Origin: Micromonospora qiuiae
Lineage (GTDB): Bacteria > Actinomycetota > Actinomycetes > Mycobacteriales > Micromonosporaceae
Reading direction: 5' to 3'
Assembly (NCBI RefSeq): GCF_016863555.1
Contig: NZ_BOPC01000015.1
Coordinates: 1 to 64,000 of the forward strand
DNA: 64,000 nucleotides
In this document: in pieces, positions 53,953-62,048 of the stretch
Layout: every line of letters begins with the position of its first letter
How positions within the stretch are numbered: position 1 is the stretch's first letter
Notes under the pieces: generated by a model
Told to the model about the DNA's origin: nothing
Seen by the model: only the letters and a program-made list of their open reading frames with translations
Database searches by the model: none
Program-made: the position numbers and the translations under genes

Positions 53953-54910
53953 CTAACTGTTGTCGAGGGTGGGTTCCGAGGCAACAAAACCAAGAAATTC
54001 ATACCGAGGAGGGCTGGCGATACCAAGCCGGTTTACACGCGTCTTGGATTCGACGGTCACATGCACCAGGTCTCCGAGGCTGATGTTGAGACGCAACAGG
54101 CTCTCCTCGCCTTCGACGTGGATCACATATCGCTTCCCTCGGCCGGTGCTGGTTTTCACATCGAATGTGCCGCCGAGGTCCATTGATATCACTCGGCCGG
54201 CGATTTGCCGTGTTTCGCTCTCGACCTGGTCTTCCCACTGGCTTCGGACATGGGCTCTCGCGCGGTCCGTGAGAGAAGATTGCCGATGCACTCCTGTTCC
54301 TGAGCGCCATCGCATGCGTAGGTCCAGGTTGTGCTGGTCCAAGGCTTTGGTCAGTTCGTGCAGGCCTCTGAGGAGCGACGCCGCATTGCCGAACTGTCGG
54401 AAGTTCGCCCTCTCCTTCGGCAACGTCATGCAGTCGAGTGATGCGCTCAAGCAAGGCATCAAGATGGTCTGCGGTGATTGGTATTTCGTCGCTCGCCGGG
54501 CGGCTCTCGTCTTCCTTAGCGACTAGGTGAAGGATGGCGCTACCACGCGAGACTCCAGCAAGCTCCAGTTTTGGAACATCAGAAACTCCTTGAGCGCTGG
54601 CTGCGCCGTTGACCTCCATCGAGAATGCGCGAAGTATGTCCTCCGCAATGTCGATATCAAGGCTCCCAGTGCTTACTTCCTGCCCTGACACTGTCAGGTC
54701 GAGTCGGCGGGTAAGTCGGGTCGACTCATCGTAGGATGCGATCGTCTCGTAATAATTCCTATCGAAGATCTCGTCTGTTGAGAGTGCCGGATCTTCCGGG
54801 GCCTCGATCGCTTCCCACAGACGGTCAACCTCGGCCAGGTCTACATCAGGGTGAACGGGCGTAGACGCGGGCGAGCGTTCGGAACGCCGAAGGCGAGGTT
54901 GCTTGCTCAC
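53953..54910 (-). CDS. Unknown partner of the nucleotidyltransferase, frameshifted
   Basis: Two frames together encode about 319 residues. From GTG 54910 the first frame runs DVDLAEVDRLWEAIEAPEDP to RITRLHDVAEGEGE (near 54425); the second continues RANFRQFGNAASLLRGLHEL to the stop at 53953. A one-base change in ttgccgaaggagagggcgaa would restore a single protein, so this is a frameshift mutation or a sequencing error. The C-terminal part has a beta-rich segment (GKRYVIHVEGEESLLRLNI). No family is recognised. The GTG overlaps the stop of the nucleotidyltransferase-like gene (GTGA), so the two are coupled. GC content and codon use are clearly lower than the chromosome's. Confidence 0.6.
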
Positions 54911-55542
54911 GTCAGCCTCACCTCCACGTAGCCACGAACCCACTTGCCGCTCTCAGGTGTTGGAGCCCCTCTAGCTTCCCCCTCGGGGCGCGTCCGAGTC
55001 CACCAGTCGTCCAAGCATCCCCGCATGACCAAGTACTGCTGCTGGTCACCGCCGTACGGGTCTCTCTGCCAGGGCGTCCCAGGGTAGTAATAAGGAACGA
55101 CCGTAGGCGTTACCCGCAGTAACCGCTCAAGATGTCCCCGGCTCGTCAGCTTGCTGATCTGGGTCTTGTGTCTGATGCCCTGCTCGTCGGCTCTGGTCAG
55201 CGCGCCGCCGTCGATGAACACCACAAGATCCACATTGCGGGGGTCAAGTTTGACGGTGCTGATGAAACTTCCGCCGAGCCACAGGCTGATGATCAGTCCT
55301 TCATCACCTACGGTCTGGCCGAGCCGATCCTCGAACGATCGCCACATCTGAAGGTAGTTGAGGAGGCCCTGCCAACAGTCGCGACGCGTCGTGGACGACT
55401 GGAAGATTTCCGCCTCAACGAACGCCGCCTTGACCTCATCAAGGTCGAGTAGGTACCGGCCGTGCTGGGGGAATCCAAGTTCGTTGGTAGCAGGTCGGCC
55501 GGGCTGCTCAGCCGCGCAGCCGGGACGGTCATGCCGTGGCAC
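54907..55542 (-). CDS. Nucleotidyltransferase-like protein (DUF6932 type)
   Basis: About 211 residues. ELGFPQHGRYLLDLDEVKAA at the N-terminus and LWLGGSFISTVKLDPRNVDL in the middle fit the DUF6932 nucleotidyltransferase-like group: the Gly-Ser followed by an acidic D-x-D/VDLVVF strand is the GSxxx...DxD core of the Pol-beta fold, here with P-R-N-V-D-L-V-V-F. Such proteins accompany antitoxin- or effector-like partners and can modify RNA, protein or nucleotides. GTG 55542 is preferred because the frame upstream of about 55600 is antisense to a different coding remnant. The gene sits in a lower-GC island and is coupled to an unknown downstream gene. Confidence 0.65.
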   Translation of the reverse strand: MPRHDRPGCAAEQPGRPATNELGFPQHGRYLLDLDEVKAAFVEAEIFQSSTTRRDCWQGLLNYLQMWRSFEDRLGQTVGDEGLIISLWLGGSFISTVKLDPRNVDLVVFIDGGALTRADEQGIRHKTQISKLTSRGHLERLLRVTPTVVPYYYPGTPWQRDPYGGDQQQYLVMRGCLDDWWTRTRPEGEARGAPTPESGKWVRGYVEVRLT

Positions 55543-55600
55543 GTTACCGGAAGCCAGATCCTCGCGCCACGACCGCAACAAGCCATCTCGCCCAACTCGG

Positions 55601-55678
55601 TTTGACACCTCCGACTGGAACCGCACCCCCTTCACCCCCGACAGCGCCTCCCACATCTCCGTCTACCGCCGGAACTGA
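55601..55678 (+). pseudogene. 3' fragment of a native gene at the island edge
   Basis: From 55601 to the TGA at 55678 the plus strand reads FDTSDWNRTPFTPDSASHIS then VYRRN with nearly every codon ending in C or G, unlike the bases just before it. The abrupt change of codon bias near 55600 and the missing N-terminus suggest the tail of a host gene truncated by insertion of the island. The family is not recognised. Confidence 0.4.
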
Positions 55679-55682
55679 TGCA

Positions 55683-55730
55683 GATCTTGGTGCGATGGCG
55701 CCCTTTCAGGGGGAGTTTCGCACCAAGATC
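55683..55730. repeat. Palindromic repeat family C, copy 1
   Basis: GATCTTGGTGCGA (55683-55695) and TCGCACCAAGATC (55718-55730) are perfect 13-bp arms around a 22-nt loop containing tggcgccc. It lies one base beyond the hemerythrin gene stop and likely terminates it. Same arms at 57674-57721; a half copy with one mismatch is at 59793. Confidence 0.85.
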
Positions 55731-55731
55731 C

Positions 55732-56202
55732 TTAGAGTGGGCCCAGGACGATATCCGGGTGGGTGTCCAGGGAGAGGGTATCCAGGACGGTCAGGAGTTG
55801 GCGTTCCTCGTACCTGAAATGGGACTCCATGATTGCTGCCAGCCCCTCCAGGTGCCGGGCCAGCTCCGCGGGCGGGGCGGCCCGGGCGACCGCGGCCTGG
55901 AGCCCGGCCAGCAGCTGCGCCATCATCGAGTGGTCCTGACGCAGGTGATACAGCGTCTCCCGCAGCTCGGGGTACTGCTCGGCGATCGCCGGAAACAGGT
56001 CACGGTCCTCGCCCTCATGGTGGGCGGTCAGCGCCGCACAGAACCCGTGACAGAACAACAACAACTCTCTGGTCGCCGGCTCAGCCGGCTCACCAGCGGC
56101 CAGCGCCTGCTGGGTCACGGTCAGTGCTTCGCGAAGCCTGTCGTGCACACGGCGCAACTCATTGCTCCACGCCACCAGCCTGGTCTTCTCGCCCTCACCC
56201 AT
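55732..56202 (-). CDS. Hemerythrin-like HHE domain protein
   Basis: A 156-residue all-helical protein with the HHE cation-binding layout: His in ELRRVHDRLREAL, His-His-x-x-E in LTAHHEGEDRDLFP, His in RQDHSMMAQLL and HFRYEERQLLTVLD with His and two Glu. These residues should bind a di-iron centre that senses or carries oxygen or nitric oxide. ATG 56202 has no ribosome site in front, so the transcript may be leaderless. Confidence 0.88.
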   Translation of the reverse strand: MGEGEKTRLVAWSNELRRVHDRLREALTVTQQALAAGEPAEPATRELLLFCHGFCAALTAHHEGEDRDLFPAIAEQYPELRETLYHLRQDHSMMAQLLAGLQAAVARAAPPAELARHLEGLAAIMESHFRYEERQLLTVLDTLSLDTHPDIVLGPL

Positions 56203-56376
56203 AGGTGAGGGACGAAGGTACGACGAACATCGTCATCGATTCCCTTCGGTCCGGCGCCTCCATGCCTGACACGGCCTGCCACCGACACGCGACGCTGCGG
56301 CCGAAGGTAGCACGAGGCGGGCGAACGGCGACTGGTTCCGGCCGGCGCTCGGCGGCGGACTGGGATACTGATCCGC

Positions 56377-57096
56377 ATGGGGATTCGCACGTGCCTGCTG
56401 GGCCGGCTGCGTGCGGTCCGGGAGAACGGCCGTGGTCGCTGGTTGCGCCGGGCGGTGCTGGCAGGCGCGGTCGGCGCGGTGGTGCTGGCCGCCGCGAGTT
56501 GGGGCAGCGTGAGCTGGATCCGGTCCGGCGCTGAAGGGCGGATGTACACCGTCCAGAGCGTTCCCGAGGCGCCGGTCGCGCTGGTGCTGGGCACCCGGGT
56601 CCAGGCCGACGGCACGCCGGCGCCGTTCCTCGCCGCCCGGCTGGAGATCGCCCGAGAGCTGTACGCCGCCGGCAAGGTCCAGGCCATCCTGGTCTCCGGC
56701 GACAACATGCGCCACGAGTACAACGAACCCGAGGCGATGCAACGCTGGCTCGTCGAGCGGGGAGTGCCCACCAACAAGGTGGTGCTCGACTACGCCGGCT
56801 TCGACACGTACGACTCGTGTGCCCGCGCCAAGCGGATCTTCGGGGTGGAGCGGGCGACCGTGGTAACCCAGCAGTTTCACCTGGCCCGTGCCGTCACGAT
56901 CTGCCGGCACCTGGGCGTGGACGCCATCGGGGTGGGCGACGAGACGACCCGGGAGTACGGCCGGGCCTGGCAAATCGCCTCCGCCCGGGAGTACGGCGCC
57001 AGCGTGAAGGCCGCGCTGGACGTAATCTCCCACCGCGACCCGGTGCATCTCGGACGCCGCGAAACCGGCATCGACGACGCCCTCCGCAACGGCTGA
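56377..57096 (+). CDS. SanA/YdcF-type membrane protein (DUF218)
   Basis: A 239-residue protein with one N-terminal membrane helix (about 29-50) and an extracytoplasmic DUF218 domain: VALVLGTRVQADGTP, QAILVSGDNMRHEYNEPEAM, FDTYDSCARAKRIFG and VVTQQFHLARAV are the four typical blocks with conserved acidic residues. SanA-like proteins influence envelope integrity and vancomycin sensitivity; the enzymatic activity is unknown. The ATG at 56377 is the family-like start. Confidence 0.88.
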   Translation: MGIRTCLLGRLRAVRENGRGRWLRRAVLAGAVGAVVLAAASWGSVSWIRSGAEGRMYTVQSVPEAPVALVLGTRVQADGTPAPFLAARLEIARELYAAGKVQAILVSGDNMRHEYNEPEAMQRWLVERGVPTNKVVLDYAGFDTYDSCARAKRIFGVERATVVTQQFHLARAVTICRHLGVDAIGVGDETTREYGRAWQIASAREYGASVKAALDVISHRDPVHLGRRETGIDDALRNG

Positions 57097-57249
57097 TCCG
57101 TCGCCGGCTGACGGCTGGTGCCGCGCCATGGACGTTGGTCGGGTCATCGTTTGGTGAGCCCGACTCGCCGTATTCGCCTGATTGATACAGAAAGTCTCCG
57201 TAGGCTCACTGCCAGACGTGCTGCCAAGGGTCTGGAAGGAGGTTGCGTC

Positions 57250-57597
57250 ATGGCCGATGACCAGGTCGCCCGCAACCTGAAGGGCATGGACGAGCTCGAC
57301 TTCAAGGGGTGGAACCCGGCGGACTGGAATGGGGTGTTCGCTCACTACCACACCGATGACGTGCTCGTGGACCTGAAGGGGCAGCCACCGACCCACGGCA
57401 TCCAGGAGCACATCGACGCCATGAAGGCATTCGCCCAGCAAACCGGCGGCACACCCGTGCAAATCAAGTCCCACCCCATCGGTTTCGGGTCGGGCGAATG
57501 GACCTGCGTGGTGGGCGAGTTCGAAGACGGCAGCCGGATGGTGACGGTGGCGAAGTGGCGCGATGGCGCCATCGCTGAGGAGTACATCTGGATGTGA
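57250..57597 (+). CDS. SnoaL/NTF2-fold protein
   Basis: A 115-residue protein of the nuclear-transport-factor-2/SnoaL-like fold: a helix start (DELDFKGWNPADWNGVFAHY), DVLVDLKGQPPTHGIQEHID, then strands VQIKSHPIGFGSGEWTCVVG and SRMVTVAKWRDGAIAEEYIW. Many actinobacterial members are orphan small-molecule binding or isomerase-like proteins; no substrate can be proposed. The ATG has an excellent ggaaggagg ribosome site. Confidence 0.85.
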   Translation: MADDQVARNLKGMDELDFKGWNPADWNGVFAHYHTDDVLVDLKGQPPTHGIQEHIDAMKAFAQQTGGTPVQIKSHPIGFGSGEWTCVVGEFEDGSRMVTVAKWRDGAIAEEYIWM

Positions 57598-57673
57598 CCA
57601 CCCGGCTCCGGTGGGGTCGGCCAGCGAACAGCGGAGTGCCGAAAACAGGTGGGAAGCCGCCTCGGCTGATGGA

Positions 57674-57721
57674 GATCTTGGTGCGATAGCGCCCTCCCGG
57701 GGGCACTTTCGCACCAAGATC
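57674..57721. repeat. Palindromic repeat family C, copy 2
   Basis: Arms 57674-57686 and 57709-57721 are identical in sequence to copy 1 and the loop is similar (tagcgccctcccgggggcac shape). It lies between the convergent SnoaL-like and secreted genes, a natural place for a two-way terminator. Confidence 0.85.
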
Positions 57722-57742
57722 CCTGCTGCGGCTGGGTTCAGG

Positions 57743-58333
57743 TCACCACCACTGGCGGACTGTGACGAACGGGCCGCCGCCGTTGTCGTAGACGTTCGTG
57801 TCGTTGATGCCGAACTGCAGCTTCGGCGCGGTGATACCCCCGGGCACGTCGATGAAGCGGATGCCGAGGCAGCCGCTGTGGGCACCCACCGGGAACCACT
57901 CCTCCGGCTCGTAGTAGCGGTTCCGCACGTGATGCCACACATAGCCGGAGGTGAGTCTGGCCATCAGCATGTACTGCCGCTCGCCGGGCAGCGGCCACCC
58001 GGCGGGTGCAAGAGTCGGGTCGCCCTCGACATTCTTGTTGGTCCCCCAGTAGTCGATGCGCGTCGTACCCGTCGCGGTGATGCGCAGCCCGTCCCCGTCG
58101 CCGAGGCCGTACGGCGCCCGCCACACGTCGAAGTAGTTGCCCCTGGCCTGCCACGGGTCGACATCCACGTATTTCGGCCGGAGGTTGGTGAGGCAATCGT
58201 TCACGTGCGCCGGAGTCGCCGCGGCGGGCGAGGCGGGCAGCACGGCAAGAGCTGATGTGGTCAATGCGACGGTGGCGGCGGCGAGGGCCTTCATCAACGA
58301 GCGCCCGCGGCGCTTGGAAGTCGTGGCTGTCAC
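57743..58333 (-). CDS. Secreted jelly-roll-like protein, paralogue 1
   Basis: A 196-residue exported protein: basic start, hydrophobic core and cleavage near AAA-TP at about residue 40. The mature part is a beta-rich domain with two cysteines (NDCLTN, SGCLGIRF) and the blocks GDGLRITATGTTRIDYWGTN, LPGERQYMLMARLT and LQFGINDTNVYDNGGGPFV. The GIND...DN-G-G-FxV ending recalls the calcium/galactose-binding lectin PA-IL (LecA) fold, so carbohydrate binding is a guess. GTG 58333 follows aaggaga. A close paralogue lies 34 bp upstream on the same strand. Confidence 0.75.
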   Translation of the reverse strand: MTATTSKRRGRSLMKALAAATVALTTSALAVLPASPAAATPAHVNDCLTNLRPKYVDVDPWQARGNYFDVWRAPYGLGDGDGLRITATGTTRIDYWGTNKNVEGDPTLAPAGWPLPGERQYMLMARLTSGYVWHHVRNRYYEPEEWFPVGAHSGCLGIRFIDVPGGITAPKLQFGINDTNVYDNGGGPFVTVRQWW

Positions 58334-58367
58334 GATGGTCTCCTTGTGCGGGATACGGGTTTGTCGG

Positions 58368-58952
58368 TTACCACCACTGGCGGACCGTGACGTACGGGCC
58401 GCCGCCGTTGTCGCCGATGTTCGGGTCGTTGATGCCGAGTTGCAGCTTCGGCGTGCCGCTCACCGAGAACCTGACGATGCCGAGGCAGCCGCTGTTGGCG
58501 CCCACCGGGAACCACTCCTCCGGCTCGTAGTAGCGGTTCCGCGCGTCGTGCCACACGTAGCCGGTGGTGAGCCGGCCCATCAGCATGTACTGCCGCTCGC
58601 CGGGCAGCGGCCACCCGGCGGGAGCCAGGTGAGGGTCGCCCTCGACGTTTTTGTTGGCGCCCCAGTAGTCGATGCGGGTGGTGCCGGTCGCGCTGATCTG
58701 GAGCGCGTCCCCGCTCCGGATGCCGTAGGGTGCCCGCCACGCGTCGGTGTAGTTGCCCCTGGCCAACCACGAGTTGACGTCCACGTAGCTCGCCCGGGCG
58801 TTGGTGCGGCAGTCGTTCAGGTGCGCCGGCTCGGCCGAGGCCGGCGACGCGGGCAGGATCGCAAGGGCTGATGCGGTCACCACGGCGGTGGCGGCGGCGA
58901 GGGCGGCTCTCGCGGGTCGGCGCCCGCTCCGTACGGAAGTCGTGGTCGTCAA
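58368..58952 (-). CDS. Secreted jelly-roll-like protein, paralogue 2
   Basis: A 194-residue protein about 70 percent identical by eye to the gene downstream, with the same signal peptide type (cleavage near ASA-EP), two cysteines (NDCRTN, SGCLGIVRF) and the LQLGINDPNIGDNGGGPYV ending. The differing residues cluster around the loop after SGCLGI (short by two residues here). The start codon is TTG at 58952 after aaggagg. The two genes are a tandem duplication and likely one transcript. Confidence 0.75.
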   Translation of the reverse strand: MTTTTSVRSGRRPARAALAAATAVVTASALAILPASPASAEPAHLNDCRTNARASYVDVNSWLARGNYTDAWRAPYGIRSGDALQISATGTTRIDYWGANKNVEGDPHLAPAGWPLPGERQYMLMGRLTTGYVWHDARNRYYEPEEWFPVGANSGCLGIVRFSVSGTPKLQLGINDPNIGDNGGGPYVTVRQWW

Positions 58953-59083
58953 CCGGGGCCTCCTTGGAAGATGCGATACCGACAGAAGAGGCGGCCGGCG
59001 CTCGCGCTGCCGGCCGTCTCTCCGATGTGGACGCTAGGCCCTGGTGTCAATCTTGCATCAGGCCACTGGAATCGGCTGAAAGA

Positions 59084-59707
59084 TCACCCGGCGAAAAGGG
59101 CTCCGAGCTCCTTGTACGCCAGGTCGAAGCGAGCCATCGCCTCCTTGATGCTGGTCTCCGGATGCACGTCGAGAAGCGACTTCTGCATCAGCCCTAGCCC
59201 GGCCACCAGGTGCTGCCCGCTCGCTTCCAGGCTCGGCTGCGGAGTCGGGTCAGCGTAGAACTTCCCGTTCTTCAGATCCGCCCAGCCGACCTGGGCGAGT
59301 TTCACCGCCGAGCCGTTCAACAGCTTCGCCGACGACAGGAAGCTCTCCGTCGCCAGCTTCCGCAGGGCCGCCGCCTTCCCGGGATCCCCGCACTGCGCCG
59401 CCTCCCCCAACAACGACAGCCCTCGACCCAACTGGTCCAGATACGCGACACGCTCCTTCGGGTGGATCTGGTCCCACAGGTCGAAGACCGGCGGACAGGA
59501 CAGGCATCCGTCCGGTCCGATCGGCTTCGGCTTGAAGTCCGGCAGCACAATCGTGTGGCAGTCGAAGATCGGCATGCCGTTGAACTCGCCGACCCGGAAA
59601 CAGATCGTCACCGGCTGGCCAGCGGCGCTGGCCGACGTCGCTGGCACCAGCAACGTCGCGGTGACGGCGAGCGCCATCGCGAGCAGTATCCGCCGAGCGA
59701 TGCCCAT
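59084..59707 (-). CDS. Secreted protein of unknown function
   Basis: A 207-residue exported protein. The signal peptide covers residues 1-28 (LLAMALAVTATLLVPATSAS, cleaved near SA-AG). A Cys-rich start (ICFRVGEF, FDCHTIVLP, DGCLSCPP) is followed by an all-helical region (VAYLDQLGRGLSLLGEAAQC to MARFDLAYKELGALF). No family is recognised. ATG 59707 has aaggagggg upstream. It lies beside the two jelly-roll genes, suggesting a cluster of extracellular functions. Confidence 0.75.
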   Translation of the reverse strand: MGIARRILLAMALAVTATLLVPATSASAAGQPVTICFRVGEFNGMPIFDCHTIVLPDFKPKPIGPDGCLSCPPVFDLWDQIHPKERVAYLDQLGRGLSLLGEAAQCGDPGKAAALRKLATESFLSSAKLLNGSAVKLAQVGWADLKNGKFYADPTPQPSLEASGQHLVAGLGLMQKSLLDVHPETSIKEAMARFDLAYKELGALFAG

Positions 59708-59792
59708 GTGCCCCTCCTTGAATAGGAATCAATGGCTGCCATGGTTGCCGGTCGATGCAATCAGCGCCGCCTCTACCGCCTCGACTGATGCA

Positions 59793-59805
59793 GATCTTGC
59801 TGCGA
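59793..59805. repeat. Half copy of family C palindrome
   Basis: gatcttgctgcga differs by one base from the family C left arm and shares the preceding ctgatgca; the right arm is missing. It is in the space between a possible 36-residue gene and the secreted protein gene. Confidence 0.6.
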
Positions 59806-59812
59806 CAGACGG

Positions 59813-59923
59813 CTATCGGGCTACGATGCGGATGGCGACGGCTAGCAGGAAGAAGGCGGATATGGCCGCGATCAGGTACGCGCCACCGCCGAGGAGCAGC
59901 AGCGCACCACCGACGCCGGCCAC
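59813..59923 (-). CDS. Possible 36-residue hydrophobic peptide
   Basis: Starting at GTG 59923, the frame encodes an almost wholly hydrophobic peptide (GGALLLLGGGAYLIAAISAF, then FLLAVAIRIVAR) with one or two membrane spans. It begins 20 bp after the ychF stop on the same strand. There is no convincing ribosome site, so it may be translated by coupling or not at all. Confidence 0.3.
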   Translation of the reverse strand: MAGVGGALLLLGGGAYLIAAISAFFLLAVAIRIVAR

Positions 59924-59943
59924 AGTCGCCCGAAGGGCCGGAC

Positions 59944-61029
<1,086 letters not shown>

Positions 61030-61162
61030 GACGAGCCAGCTTACGCCGCTGCCCGACGCTGATGCCCAGCGGTGGGCGACTTCGCCGCCCACCCCGGCGT
61101 CCCTCCACCGGATCGGTGACGGCTGAGCTACTCGCTCGACGGCGTGTCGCGCGGCTGGGCCG

Positions 61163-61663
61163 TCAACGATCAGGGTTCGGGTGGGGTTTTCGGGGGGAAG
61201 GTATGCCGATGGGGAGTGCGGTGGGGGCCAGGTCGGTGGGGGCCAGCTCGGCGGCGGCGGCCAGCGGCAGTGTGAACCTGGCGTCGGCGGCGGAGCCGGC
61301 CGTGCGTGACTCGCGAAGCATCCAGTTGATCTCGTCGGCCGTCCACCCCAGCCCCGGTCGGCCGGCGATTTCCCGGAGCAGCCGGAGCCCGGCTCGGGTG
61401 TCGTCGTCGTAGAACCGCATGCACCAGTGGTGCACCCACATGCCCAGCGCCCGTACGCCGTCCCGGTCCAGCGAGCGCAGCAGCCGGCCGCAGGCGGTGT
61501 CGCCGAAGGCCCGGCCCGGGTCACCGGCGCGGTCCCGCTCGATGGCCCCGACGGCGGCGGGAGCGACCGCCCGCATCCGGTCGTAGAAACCTTGGACCAC
61601 GGCTGTGTCCAGCGGTGGGTGCCCGTCTGTAGACGCCGCCGCCCGACCCGCCACGCTCACCAT
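61163..61663 (-). CDS. Conserved-looking hypothetical protein
   Basis: A 166-residue, mostly helical soluble protein (VVQGFYDRMRAVAPAAVGAI, GDTACGRLLRSLDRDGVRAL, GMWVHHWCMRFYDDDTRAGL). Two histidines, two cysteines and a run of aspartates stand out but fit no motif I know. The C-terminal 25 residues are Pro-rich. ATG 61663 is used; codon bias is native. It is divergent from the ada-alkA gene across a repeat-rich spacer. Confidence 0.65.
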   Translation of the reverse strand: MVSVAGRAAASTDGHPPLDTAVVQGFYDRMRAVAPAAVGAIERDRAGDPGRAFGDTACGRLLRSLDRDGVRALGMWVHHWCMRFYDDDTRAGLRLLREIAGRPGLGWTADEINWMLRESRTAGSAADARFTLPLAAAAELAPTDLAPTALPIGIPSPRKPHPNPDR

Positions 61664-61848
61664 CGCCGTACCCCTTCTTGAGTTGATGGCCGCACGCTAC
61701 CGACCACAACCGACACTTTCCCGTACGCCGCACACGTGTACCCCCCACCGCCCTGTCGAGCTGAACCGTTGGCGCCATCACGGAAGGGCTGCTCGTCGCT
61801 GCCGGTCACTGCCGGAACGCCCGCCGCACCGCACGCCGCACGGCGCAC

Positions 61849-61943
61849 GCCGGTGCCGGTGCCGGTGCCGGTGCCCGTGCCCGTGCCCGTGCCGGTGCCC
61901 GTGCCGATGCCGATGCCCGTGCCCGTGCCGATGCCGGTGCCGG
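61849..61943. repeat. Hexanucleotide tandem repeat
   Basis: About fifteen imperfect copies of gccggt/gcccgt/gccgat run from 61849 to 61943 and stop at a palindromic repeat. Frames through it (Pro-Val on one strand, Gly-His on the other) are artefacts. The rest of the 385-bp spacer 61664-62048 shows no gene. Confidence 0.85.
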
Positions 61944-61945
61944 TT

Positions 61946-62000
61946 GTTAATACGGGGCCCTTCCTCTACACGAGGCGTTAATAAGGTGCCCTTCCTTACA
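61946..62000. repeat. Palindromic repeat family A, copy 3
   Basis: gttaatacggggcccttcct, the core ctacacgaggcgttaata and a final tgcccttccttaca give the same organisation as copies 1 and 2, with several substitutions. It lies upstream of ada-alkA, in a divergent spacer, so here it cannot be a simple gene-end terminator. Like copy 1 it directly follows a simple-sequence repeat. Confidence 0.8.
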
Positions 62001-62048
62001 CAACGGCCAGGTCTGAAAGCCGCCAGATGCGGGTTCGGGGGTGGGCGC

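Noticed and set aside
56233..57942. A 569-codon minus-strand frame across the SanA-like and SnoaL-like genes
   Set aside because: It is antisense to two genes with clear domains and ribosome sites, and contains no motif of its own.
61849..61981. Pro-Val and Gly-His repeat proteins on the two strands
   Set aside because: Produced by a hexanucleotide repeat; no ribosome site, and the frames end within the adjoining palindrome.
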